A stretch of DNA of 52,168 nucleotides, taken from the NCBI GenBank assembly GCA_005881215.1, contig VBDZ01000012.1, forward strand, positions 1 through 52,168, given 5' to 3'. Each line of letters starts with the position of its first letter. Within the stretch, counting starts at the first letter, position 1. The notes beneath the pieces are model-generated. The model searched no databases and had not been told where the DNA came from. It worked only from the letters and a program-made list of their open reading frames with translations. The stretch comes from Chloroflexota bacterium. Its GTDB lineage: Bacteria; Chloroflexota; Dormibacteria; CF-121. The position numbers and the translations under genes were made by a program. This document shows, in pieces, positions 19,180-27,810 of this stretch.

Positions 19180-20074
19180 GGACGCAGTCGGCCACGTCTC
19201 GCTGTGGCGGGGCCGAGCGGCAAGGGTCTCGCCCCTGTCAGGTGGGTTGACCAACGAAAACTACCTGGTCGAGACCGGCGGCGAACGCTACGTGATGCGC
19301 ATTCCCGGAGCCTCGACCGAGCTGCTGTCGATCGATCGAGGGAATGAGGTTTACAACACGAAGGCGGCGGCAAGCACCGGCATCGGCCCGCGGGTGCTGG
19401 AGCATATCCCGGAGTTGGACGTCATGGTTCTCGAGTTCATCGAGGGTGAGACGATGTCGGCACCGGCCCTGCAATCGGCGGCGATGGTTCGGCGCATGGC
19501 CGAGTCGTTCAAGCGCCTGCACGCAGGCCCTCGCTTTAAGCGGGCCTTCGACATGTTCCGACTGATCGAGACATACCTGAGGATCGTCGAGGAGCACGAA
19601 GTGGAGATCCCTGCGGATTACCGCGAGCGGTTGCCGCTGGTCGCGGAAATCGAGCGGGCAGTCCGGGTCGGGGCGCTGCCAAGCGTGCCCTGTCACAACG
19701 ACCTGCTCTGCGAGAACTTCATCGATGACGGGCAGGCGTTGCGAATCGTCGATTACGAGTTGAGCGGAAATAACGATGCCTGCTTCGACCTGGGCAACAC
19801 GGCGCAAGAGGCGAGCCTGGATGATGAGCTACGCGCGGTCCTCTGCGAGGCCTACTTCGGCCGGATGGATCGGCGGCAGCTGGCCCGGATGAACCTGTTC
19901 GCCCTGATGTCGGATGTCGGCTGGACGCTCTGGGGAGCCATCCAGGCCAAAATCTCGTCGATCGACTTCGATTTCCCCGATTACTACACGACCCGGTGGA
20001 AGCGGGCGGTTGCGGTCATGAAATCAGAACGCGTTGACGGCTGGCTGAGGGAGGCCCGCCGTGAGGGCCCTTGA
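19148..20074 (+). CDS. Phosphotransferase of the choline/ethanolamine kinase (LicA-like) family
   Basis: PLSGGLTNENYLVET; VPCHNDLLCENFI; LRIVDYELSGNNDACFDLGN; overlaps the preceding gene by 32 bp. Confidence 0.82.
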   Translation: MATLRSKSRVEDAVGHVSLWRGRAARVSPLSGGLTNENYLVETGGERYVMRIPGASTELLSIDRGNEVYNTKAAASTGIGPRVLEHIPELDVMVLEFIEGETMSAPALQSAAMVRRMAESFKRLHAGPRFKRAFDMFRLIETYLRIVEEHEVEIPADYRERLPLVAEIERAVRVGALPSVPCHNDLLCENFIDDGQALRIVDYELSGNNDACFDLGNTAQEASLDDELRAVLCEAYFGRMDRRQLARMNLFALMSDVGWTLWGAIQAKISSIDFDFPDYYTTRWKRAVAVMKSERVDGWLREARREGP

Positions 20075-20136
20075 CAGACTCGGTGGCACGGAAGAGACTT
20101 TTGGTCTAGACAAAAATGGGCGGACGGCTTGTCTAC
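20071..20136 (+). promoter_or_regulatory. Putative promoter (TTGACA 20071-20076, weak -10) plus operator TTTTGGTCTAGACAAAAA with a second half-site TTGTCTAC
   Basis: Core palindrome GTCTAGAC 20104-20111 with T4/A-run flanks (about 20099-20116); half-site TTGTCTAC 20129-20136. Confidence 0.45.
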
Positions 20137-20171
20137 CGCCCCGCAGCTACCGAAGAGGAGGATGAAGAGCG

Positions 20172-21392
20172 TTGGCCGTGCTTGACAGTGTCCTGAAGGC
20201 GTACCAGTCGCCGACCCGAATGGTGCATGCGATCGGGGCGATCTCCGCGCTGGGCCAGGAGGCCGCCGCGCTCAACGTCAAACGGCCACTGATCGTCACC
20301 GACCAGGGCATCGTCAAGGCGGGCCTCCTCGAAGAAGTGCTGAAGCCGCTTCGGGCGGCCGGACTCGATCCGGTGACCTATGACCAGGTCCGCGCGAATC
20401 CTGGCATCGCCCTGGTGGACGCCGGCGCCCGCTATTACCAGAGCGAGGGCTGCGACAGCCTGGTCGCCATCGGCGGCGGCAGCTCGATCGACACCGCCAA
20501 GGGCATCGGCGTGGTCGCGGTACACGGCGGCAGCATCGGGCAGTACGAGTGGGGGAAGGATCCGATCCACTCGCGCATCCCGCCGCTGATCGCGGTCCCC
20601 ACCACCGCCGGAACCGGGAGCGAGGTCACGCTCTGGGCCGTGATCACCGACCCCGACCGCAAAGTGAAATTCAACGTCGGCGGCACGCCGAACATCGCCG
20701 CCTGGGTCGCCCTGATCGACCCGCAGCTCAGTGTCAACCTGCCCGCCGGCGTCACCGCCGGCACCGGCATGGACGCGCTGACCCATGCCGTCGAGTGCTA
20801 CACGATGGCCTATCACCAGCCGTTCACCGACGCGGTCGCGCTGCACGCGATGGAGTACTGCGCCCGCTGGCTGCGGGTCGCGTACTCGCAGGGCCATAAC
20901 CTGGAGGCGCGCTACCACATGAGTATGGCCGCCATGCTCGCCGGCCTCGCTTACGGCACCGACTCCGCCGGCGCCGCGCACGCGATGAGCCAGTCCGCCG
21001 GAGGTGTGCACGATGCTCCGCACGGCGCGCTCACCGGGCGGTTGCTCGCGCCCGTGATGGAGTACAACTATTCCGGCGAGCCGGAGCGCTTCGCCCGGAT
21101 CGCCCAGGCGCTCAACCTCGACACCGCCAACAAGACCATCTGGAAGGCGGCTGAGCTCTCGGTCGAGTACGTCTATCAACTGACCGAGGACCTCGACATC
21201 CCGTCGCTCAACGAGCTGGGCTTCTCGGAAGAGGAGATCCCGCTGCTCGCGCAGAAGGCCGAAGCCGACTCACAGACGATCGGCAATCCGCGGGACGTCG
21301 ACGCCAGGAACTACGAGCGGATCTACGCCCGGGCGTTCGAGGCGGGCCGTCACCGCAAGGTGGCGCGGCAGCTGGCCCACGCCGGCTCCTGA
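20172..21392 (+). CDS. Iron-containing (type III) alcohol dehydrogenase
   Basis: SLVAIGGGSSIDTAKGIGVV; IAVPTTAGTGSEVTLWAVI; GMDALTHAVECY; metal-ligand region AGLAYGTDSAGAAHAMSQSAGGVHDAPHGAL; TTG start. Confidence 0.92.
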   Translation: MAVLDSVLKAYQSPTRMVHAIGAISALGQEAAALNVKRPLIVTDQGIVKAGLLEEVLKPLRAAGLDPVTYDQVRANPGIALVDAGARYYQSEGCDSLVAIGGGSSIDTAKGIGVVAVHGGSIGQYEWGKDPIHSRIPPLIAVPTTAGTGSEVTLWAVITDPDRKVKFNVGGTPNIAAWVALIDPQLSVNLPAGVTAGTGMDALTHAVECYTMAYHQPFTDAVALHAMEYCARWLRVAYSQGHNLEARYHMSMAAMLAGLAYGTDSAGAAHAMSQSAGGVHDAPHGALTGRLLAPVMEYNYSGEPERFARIAQALNLDTANKTIWKAAELSVEYVYQLTEDLDIPSLNELGFSEEEIPLLAQKAEADSQTIGNPRDVDARNYERIYARAFEAGRHRKVARQLAHAGS

Positions 21393-21397
21393 CCATC

Positions 21398-22852
21398 ATG
21401 TGGACCAACACGCTCAAGCCGTACGACCTGCTCTCCGACGAACAGGTCCAGCAGATCCACGACCACGCCATGCAGATCCTGGAGGAGATCGGGATTGATT
21501 TCCTCCATCCGCGCGCCATCGATACCTTCGTCAAGGCGGGGCTGAAAGCGGACGACAACCGGGTCCGCTTCGAGCGCGGCTTCATCGAGGAGCAGATCAA
21601 GCAGGCGCCAGCAACCTTCCAGGTGCAGGCGCGCAACCCGGCAAACACGGTAACCATCGGCGGCAACCACATGGTCAACGCGCCGGTCTACGGCCCGCCC
21701 TTCATCACCGACCTCGACCGAGGTCGCCGCAACCCCAGCATCGCCGACTTCACGAACTTCGACAAGATGGCGCAGGCCACGCCGCAAATCCACTGTGCCG
21801 GCGGCACCATCGTCGAGCCCGAAGACCTGCCGCTGGAGACCCGCCACCTGGACATGGTGTACTCGCACATCCGCTGGACCGACAAGCCCTACATGGGCAG
21901 CGTGATCTCCGAAGAAGGCGCTCGCGACTCGATCGAGCTGTCGTCGATCGTCTTTGGCGGTCGGGCGAACATCGAGAAAACCCCCGCCCTGCTGGCCCTG
22001 ATCAACGTCAACAGCCCGCTTCGCTACGACGACCGGATGCTCGGCGCCTTGATGACCTACGCCGAGGCCAACCAGCCGGCCATCGTCACCCCGTTCCTGA
22101 TGGCCGGGGCGATGTCGCCCATGGGCCTCGCCGGCACGCTCGCTCAGCAGACCGCCGAGGCCCTGGCCGGGATCGCGCTGATCCAGCTGATCCGTCCGGG
22201 CGCCCCCTGCATCTACGGCTCGTTCCTGACCAACATCGACATGCAGTCGGGCAGCCCCGCCTTCGGCACCCCGGAATCCGCGATGGGCATCCTGGCCAGC
22301 GCCCAGATGGCCCGCTATTACAAGATTCCCTTCCGCGGCGGCGGCGCGCTCACCTCATCGAAGTCACCCGATGCCCAGGCGGCTTACGAGTCGATGATGT
22401 GCATGTGGCCGACCGTGCTCGGCGGCGTCCACTTCGTGCTACACGCCGCCGGCTGGCTGGAAAGCGCGTTGCTCGCCTCCTACGAGAAGTTCATCATCGA
22501 TGTCGAGGCGCTGCGCATGTTCGAATGGATCCTGACCAAAGGCATCCCCTTCGACGACGAGGGGTTCGCGATGGATGGGATCCGCGAAGTCGGACCCGGC
22601 GGTCACCACCTCGGCTCCGAGCACACCATGCGCCACTACCGCACCGGGTTCTACCGACCGATGATCTCCTCCACGGAGAATTACGATCGATGGCAGCGAA
22701 TGGGTTCCCGGACCGCCGACCGGGTGGCGAACGAAAAGTGGAAGCAACTGCTGGCGGACTTCAAGGACCCGGGCATCGATTCCGGCATCGATGAGCAATT
22801 GAACGCGTTCATCGAGGTCCGCAAAGACGCGATCCTGCACGCAAGAGTCTGA
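21398..22852 (+). CDS. Trimethylamine methyltransferase (MttB) superfamily protein, non-pyrrolysine
   Basis: 484-aa uninterrupted ORF with MttB-like N-terminus (LSDEQVQQIHDHAMQILEEIGIDF) and RGGGALTSSKSPDAQAAYESMM region; no in-frame TAG. Confidence 0.92.
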   Translation: MWTNTLKPYDLLSDEQVQQIHDHAMQILEEIGIDFLHPRAIDTFVKAGLKADDNRVRFERGFIEEQIKQAPATFQVQARNPANTVTIGGNHMVNAPVYGPPFITDLDRGRRNPSIADFTNFDKMAQATPQIHCAGGTIVEPEDLPLETRHLDMVYSHIRWTDKPYMGSVISEEGARDSIELSSIVFGGRANIEKTPALLALINVNSPLRYDDRMLGALMTYAEANQPAIVTPFLMAGAMSPMGLAGTLAQQTAEALAGIALIQLIRPGAPCIYGSFLTNIDMQSGSPAFGTPESAMGILASAQMARYYKIPFRGGGALTSSKSPDAQAAYESMMCMWPTVLGGVHFVLHAAGWLESALLASYEKFIIDVEALRMFEWILTKGIPFDDEGFAMDGIREVGPGGHHLGSEHTMRHYRTGFYRPMISSTENYDRWQRMGSRTADRVANEKWKQLLADFKDPGIDSGIDEQLNAFIEVRKDAILHARV

Positions 22853-22868
22853 GGAGGCTGGGCATTTC

Positions 22869-24335
22869 ATGAAAGTCGTGGAGAAAACGCAAACGCTCAA
22901 GATGTTCGTCGGCGGGCGGTGGATCGATTCCGAAAGCGGAGAGACCTTCGAAGCCGCCAGCCCGGCAACCGGCGAGGTGATCGCGACCCTGCCCAAGGGC
23001 ACTCGCGCCGACGCCGCGCACGCCGTTGAGGCGGCCCACCGGGCCCGTGCCGCGATGGCCGCGCTCGGCGCCTTCGACCGCGCCGGCCTGCTCCATCGGG
23101 TGGCCGAGGTGATGGAAAGCCGCCGCGAGGAGCTGGCGCGCTGGCTCACGCTCGACCAGGGCAAGCCCTACAAGGCCGAAGCCCTCGGCGAGGTCTCGGA
23201 AGCCATCGAGTATTTCCGGATCGCGGCGGAGGATATCAAGCGGCTCGAGACCAACGTCATCCCGTCGGTAAGCAAGAACAAGCTGGTGTTCACGCTTCGG
23301 GTGCCGCGCGGCGTCTACGGCGTGATCACCCCCTGGAACTGGCCGCTCACCATGGCGACGGAAGTGATCGCTCCGGCACTCGCCGGGGGCAACACCATCG
23401 TCTGGGCGCCGGCCACCTCGACCTCCGCCATCTCGGTGAAGCTCATGGAATGCCTCGCGGAGGCGGACCTGCCGCCGGGCGCCGTCAACCTCGTCACCGG
23501 ACCGGGCTCGGTCGTGGGCGATGAAATCGCGGGGCATCCGCTGGTCGCCGGCGTCGGCTTCGTCGGGTCGACGGAGACCGGGCGGTCGGTCGCCCAGCGC
23601 GCGGCCGGCAAGCACGTGATGCTCGAGCTCGGTGGCAACGGCCCGATCGTCATCTTCGAGGACGCCGACCTGCAGCGGGCGGCCGAGGGCGTGATCACCG
23701 GCTGCTTCCTCTGCGCCGGCCAGAGCTGCACCGCGGGCGAGCGGATCCTGGTGCAGCGCGGCGTGCAGGACGCCTTCCTCACCCGTCTCACCAACGCCAT
23801 GACGGCCATCCAGCTGGGCGACCCATTCGACGACAGCACGACGATGGGCCCGCTGAACAACGAAGGGGTGGCGTTGAAGATGGATCAGCACGTGGCCGAT
23901 GCGGTCGATCGCGGCGCGACGGTCATCAGCGGTGGCCGGCGGGCCGACGGGTTTCCCACCCGCCTCTACTACGAGGCGACCGTCCTGCGTGATGTCTCCC
24001 CCGCCATGCGAGTCAGCCGCGAGGAGACGTTCGGCCCGATCGCGCCGCTGATCCCCTTCAGCGACGAGGCCGACGCGCTCGCCATCGCCAACGATTCCCC
24101 GTATGGCCTGCTGGGCTCGGTCTACACCCGGGATATCGACCGGGCGCTGCGCTTCGCCCAGCGGCTCGAAACCGGATGGGTCAATGTCAACGAATCGTCC
24201 AATTACTGGGAGGCGCACATCCCCTTCGGCGGCCGCGCTGGCAAGGAAAGCGGTATCGGCCGGGTGGGCGGCCATCGCGCCATCGAGCAGATGACGGACC
24301 TGAAGACCATCATCGTCGACGTCCAGGAGCACTGA
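22869..24335 (+). CDS. Aldehyde dehydrogenase (NAD(P)-dependent, betaine-aldehyde/succinate-semialdehyde-like)
   Basis: GVITPWNWPLTMATEVIAPALAGGNTIVWAPA; HVMLELGGNGPIVIFEDADL; GCFLCAGQSCTAGERILV catalytic Cys; EETFGPIAPLIPF. Confidence 0.96.
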   Translation: MKVVEKTQTLKMFVGGRWIDSESGETFEAASPATGEVIATLPKGTRADAAHAVEAAHRARAAMAALGAFDRAGLLHRVAEVMESRREELARWLTLDQGKPYKAEALGEVSEAIEYFRIAAEDIKRLETNVIPSVSKNKLVFTLRVPRGVYGVITPWNWPLTMATEVIAPALAGGNTIVWAPATSTSAISVKLMECLAEADLPPGAVNLVTGPGSVVGDEIAGHPLVAGVGFVGSTETGRSVAQRAAGKHVMLELGGNGPIVIFEDADLQRAAEGVITGCFLCAGQSCTAGERILVQRGVQDAFLTRLTNAMTAIQLGDPFDDSTTMGPLNNEGVALKMDQHVADAVDRGATVISGGRRADGFPTRLYYEATVLRDVSPAMRVSREETFGPIAPLIPFSDEADALAIANDSPYGLLGSVYTRDIDRALRFAQRLETGWVNVNESSNYWEAHIPFGGRAGKESGIGRVGGHRAIEQMTDLKTIIVDVQEH

Positions 24336-24417
24336 GCTGGCCACCAACACCCAGGTCCCGGTCGCCGATGTCATCGCAGAAGCCGAGCGGATCGCGACGG
24401 CGGCGCGCGAGTCCAGG

Positions 24418-25107
24418 GTGCCGGCCAAGTTGGTGGGCGGGGCGGCCGTCAACCTGCATTCACCGAGCGCGCGGCAGGCGCCGCTCCGGCGCAAGTACGG
24501 TGATCTGGACTTTGTGGCGCCCTCCAAGCAGCAGGCATCGGTGCAGAAGCTGTTCGAGTCCCTCGGCTACGAGGGAGACCGGCGGTTCAACACCCTCAAC
24601 GGTCATCAGCGGCTGCTCTATCTCGACGGCGTCAATGGCCGGCAGATCGACGTGTTCATCGATCGCATGAAGATGTGCCACGTCATCGAGCTGGCCAACC
24701 GGCTGGGGCACGACGGCCCGACGCTGACGCCCGCCGACCTGTTGCTCAGCAAGCTGCAGGTCTTCGAGGTGAACATGAAGGACCTGGTCGACACCGTCGC
24801 CCTGCTCCTCGACCACCCCATCGCTGACCACGACGATGACGCCATCAACGCCGGCTATCTCGGGAAGCTCACCTCCGAGGACTGGGGCCTCCATCGCACC
24901 CTGCAGCTCAACACCGCAAAGGTCCGCGACGCCGTCAAGGAGCTCGAGGTCGATGGCGCCCGCGTCAACCAGCGTCTCGACGAGCTCTGGACGCGAATCG
25001 ATGCGCGGCCCAAGTCGCTCAAATGGAAAGTCCGGGCCCGAGTGGGCGACCGGGTCAGCTGGTACGAGCTGCCTGAAGAGGTGCGGCAGCCCTACCAGAA
25101 GGACTAA
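24418..25107 (+). CDS. Nucleotidyltransferase-fold protein (AbiEii/MNT-like), function unknown
   Basis: KLVGGAAVNLHSPSARQAPLRRKYGDLDFV...INGRQIDVFIDRMKM...LTPADLLLSKLQVFEVNMKDLVD; the true start may lie upstream near 24339. Confidence 0.55.
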   Translation: MPAKLVGGAAVNLHSPSARQAPLRRKYGDLDFVAPSKQQASVQKLFESLGYEGDRRFNTLNGHQRLLYLDGVNGRQIDVFIDRMKMCHVIELANRLGHDGPTLTPADLLLSKLQVFEVNMKDLVDTVALLLDHPIADHDDDAINAGYLGKLTSEDWGLHRTLQLNTAKVRDAVKELEVDGARVNQRLDELWTRIDARPKSLKWKVRARVGDRVSWYELPEEVRQPYQKD

Positions 25108-25120
25108 ACCAAACTCGTCA

Positions 25121-25149
25121 TTGACAGGTCGGCAAATCCCGCCTAGGCT
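25121..25149 (+). promoter_or_regulatory. Sigma70-like promoter TTGACA-17-TAGGCT
   Basis: TTGACA 25121-25126, 17-nt spacer, TAGGCT 25144-25149; upstream of the response regulator. Confidence 0.6.
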
Positions 25150-25191
25150 GGCGTCGAGGTAGGCGGCTCGACTACACGCGGAGGGGCGGCG

Positions 25192-25596
25192 ATGGCCATT
25201 ACGGCACAGTCGGCCGACGACACGATTCGCGTGCTGTTCATCGAGGACGACCCGGCGGTCGCCGAGATGTACAAACTCAAGCTTGAGCTCGACGGCTACC
25301 AGGTAACGGTCGTGGCGAATGACAACCAGGTGTTGACCGAGACGGCGACGGTCAAGCCGGACATGATCTTCCTCGACCTTGGCGTCGGTGAAGACCTCGG
25401 CTTCGCCACGCTGCAACGCCTTCGCGCCACGGATAGCGGCCGGCAGGTTCCCGTGATCATCCTGTCCAGGCGCGGGCCACACGACATGGCCGGCCGGGGT
25501 TTCAAGGCCGACGCGCTGGACTACGTCGTCCGATCCGAGCCCGGACCGAGCGGCTTGGCCTGGAACGTCGCCGACTGGGCGCGCATCGAAGCTTAG
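25192..25596 (+). CDS. Response regulator receiver-only protein (atypical)
   Basis: RVLFIEDDPAVAEMYKLKLELDGY...PDMIFLDLG...VPVIILSRRG...DALDYVVRSE; RBS GGAGGGG. Confidence 0.85.
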   Translation: MAITAQSADDTIRVLFIEDDPAVAEMYKLKLELDGYQVTVVANDNQVLTETATVKPDMIFLDLGVGEDLGFATLQRLRATDSGRQVPVIILSRRGPHDMAGRGFKADALDYVVRSEPGPSGLAWNVADWARIEA

Positions 25597-27740
25597 GCGA
25601 CGCGCTGGCGCTTATCGACGTACATCGACCGATCGGCGGAGGCGAGCAGGCTGTCGGCGGTACCGCCATCGGCGGGAAACGACGCCGTCCCGATCGAAAC
25701 CGAGATGGGGCCGACCGGATCGTCGGGATCCCGCAGCGACGCGCCCACCCGTCGCGCCAGCGAGACCGCCCCGACCTGATCCATCCCGGGCATCAGCAAC
25801 ACGAATTCGTCGCCGCCCCAGCGGGTCACCACGTCGTCGCCGCGAAGATGGCCGGTCAGCACCGCCGCCACCCGCTTCAGCACCGCGTCGCCGGCGGCGT
25901 GACCCCGCGCGTCGTTGACCTGCTTGAGCCCGTCGACGTCGAGCATGATGACGGAGAAGGGCTCGGGCGATTCGACGGCGAGCCGCTCCTGCAGCGCCTG
26001 CTCGAAGGCGCGCCGATTCTTGAGCCCGGTGAGAGGATCGGTCCGGGCGCTCGCCGCCAGCCGCTCGATCAGCCGGGCGTTCTGAATCGAGACCGCCGCC
26101 TGGTTCGCCAGGATGGTCATCAGCCGCAGGTGGTCACCGGTGTACTGGTGCAGGCCAACCTTGACGTTGACGATGACGCCGATCAGCCGGGCTTCGAAGA
26201 TGACGGGGACCGCCAGCATCGACTCGTCGGTTTCGGTGGTCCCGGGGATGTGGACGCCTTTTGGGTGCCGCTCGGTATCGCCCACCAGGGCGCCCTGCTT
26301 GGTTTCGGCCACCCAGCCGGTGATGCCCTCGCCCACCTGGATGGCGAGGGTCTCGGCGGTCACGCCGTCGTACTCGACGCGCTTGGTGTCACTGAAATAC
26401 ACCGGTCGCAGCGTGTGGCCGTCGTCTTCCAGCAGGTAGATACGGCACTGGTCGTAGGGAAGCAGGGTGGTGATCGCCTGCCCGATGGTTTGGCAAATTT
26501 CCGGGACACTGACCACGCTGGACAGCCGCGCGCCCAGCTGCTGAATCGCATCGAGGTGCTGGGTCCACGAGTGGGCCTCGGGTAACCGCCGGTCTTCGTG
26601 CACGACACCTTCCGCCGTACCGTTCACGTGCAGCTCGCCGAGCCGGATTACCTGGAGCAGCGCCTCGGCCACCCGGGGATCGAACTGGCGACCGGCCTGG
26701 GATTCGATCTCCTTGACGATCCAGTCGCGCGGCCGAGCCCGCCGGTAGGGTCGGTCGCTCGACATCGCTTGAAAGGCATCACACGCGTGGATGATGCGGG
26801 CCTCGACGGGGATCTGCTCGCCCTCGAGACCGTCCGGATAGCCGCCGCCGTCCCAGCGCTCGTGCTCGGCCCGCACCATGGGGCGAATCCGGTTGAGGAA
26901 GGGCACGGACGCCACGATCCGCTCGCCGATGACGGGGTGCTCGCGCATGATGGCCGTCTCCTCCTCGTCGAGCGGGCCGGGCTTGTTCAGGACATAGCCG
27001 GGAATGCCGATCTTCCCGATGTCGTGCAGCAGCGCGCCATATTCTAGAAATCGAAGCCGGTCCTCATCCAAACCGAGCCGGCGACCCACGGCCCGGGCCA
27101 GCGCCGCCGTCTCGCGCGAGTGGGCTTCGGTGTGACGATCCTTGGCGTCCAGTGTGGCGGCCAGCGCCTCGATGGTCGTCAGGTAGCTTTGCTCGAGCTC
27201 CAATCGGCGCTGCTCGGCCAGCTGGTTCTCGGCGCGCAAGGCCTTGCGCACGAGGGCGGGGATATACGCGCAGATCACCATCGAGGCCGCCAGCAGGACC
27301 ACGGTGCGGGCGTAAAAACTATCCCACCCCTGAATCGCGAGCGGCGCCGCCGCGGCCAGGATCGCAGTGATCAGCACCATCACCGCGGTCCGGAACTCGA
27401 GAATCGACGCGGTGAATACCACGATCACCAGGAACAGGACCGATAGGTGCGAATGGGTACCGCCCGTGGCAAACAAGCCGACGGTCAGCATCGCGAGGCC
27501 CGCGAAGACCACCGGAACGAATCGACGGGCGGGGATATTGGCCCATGGCAACACCCAGCACAGCACGCCGCTTGCGCAGGCGAGCACCGTGACCACCCAC
27601 TCGGTGGTGTAGTTGACCTGAAGGTTGCTTCCTAGATAGTTGGTGGCCATCACGATCGTCGCCAGCCCCCAGAACGACACCGCGGCCACCTTGAACGTCG
27701 CACGGTGCAACTGCAGCGAGGCGGGACCGTGCGTCGTCAT
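25593..27740 (-). CDS. Membrane HD-GYP - GAF - GGDEF protein (possible bifunctional c-di-GMP phosphodiesterase/diguanylate cyclase)
   Basis: N-terminal TMs; LLHDIGKIGIPGYVLNKPG...HERWDGGGYPDGLEG; GAF; DPLTGLKNRRAFE...[13 protein letters not shown]. Confidence 0.92.
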   Translation of the reverse strand: MTTHGPASLQLHRATFKVAAVSFWGLATIVMATNYLGSNLQVNYTTEWVVTVLACASGVLCWVLPWANIPARRFVPVVFAGLAMLTVGLFATGGTHSHLSVLFLVIVVFTASILEFRTAVMVLITAILAAAAPLAIQGWDSFYARTVVLLAASMVICAYIPALVRKALRAENQLAEQRRLELEQSYLTTIEALAATLDAKDRHTEAHSRETAALARAVGRRLGLDEDRLRFLEYGALLHDIGKIGIPGYVLNKPGPLDEEETAIMREHPVIGERIVASVPFLNRIRPMVRAEHERWDGGGYPDGLEGEQIPVEARIIHACDAFQAMSSDRPYRRARPRDWIVKEIESQAGRQFDPRVAEALLQVIRLGELHVNGTAEGVVHEDRRLPEAHSWTQHLDAIQQLGARLSSVVSVPEICQTIGQAITTLLPYDQCRIYLLEDDGHTLRPVYFSDTKRVEYDGVTAETLAIQVGEGITGWVAETKQGALVGDTERHPKGVHIPGTTETDESMLAVPVIFEARLIGVIVNVKVGLHQYTGDHLRLMTILANQAAVSIQNARLIERLAASARTDPLTGLKNRRAFEQALQERLAVESPEPFSVIMLDVDGLKQVNDARGHAAGDAVLKRVAAVLTGHLRGDDVVTRWGGDEFVLLMPGMDQVGAVSLARRVGASLRDPDDPVGPISVSIGTASFPADGGTADSLLASADRSMYVDKRQRVA

Positions 27741-27810
27741 GCTGGCGAATACAACGCCCCCATTGCGGCCTTCTGGCGCTGGCCGGGTGCCCGGATAGGA
27801 TGAGGCAACC

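Noticed and set aside
21398-22852. Pyrrolysine-containing MttB
   Set aside because: The ORF is open over its full length with no in-frame amber codon.
22809-24527. 572-aa minus-strand ORF opposite the ALDH
   Set aside because: Antisense shadow; ALDH motifs on the plus strand are unambiguous.
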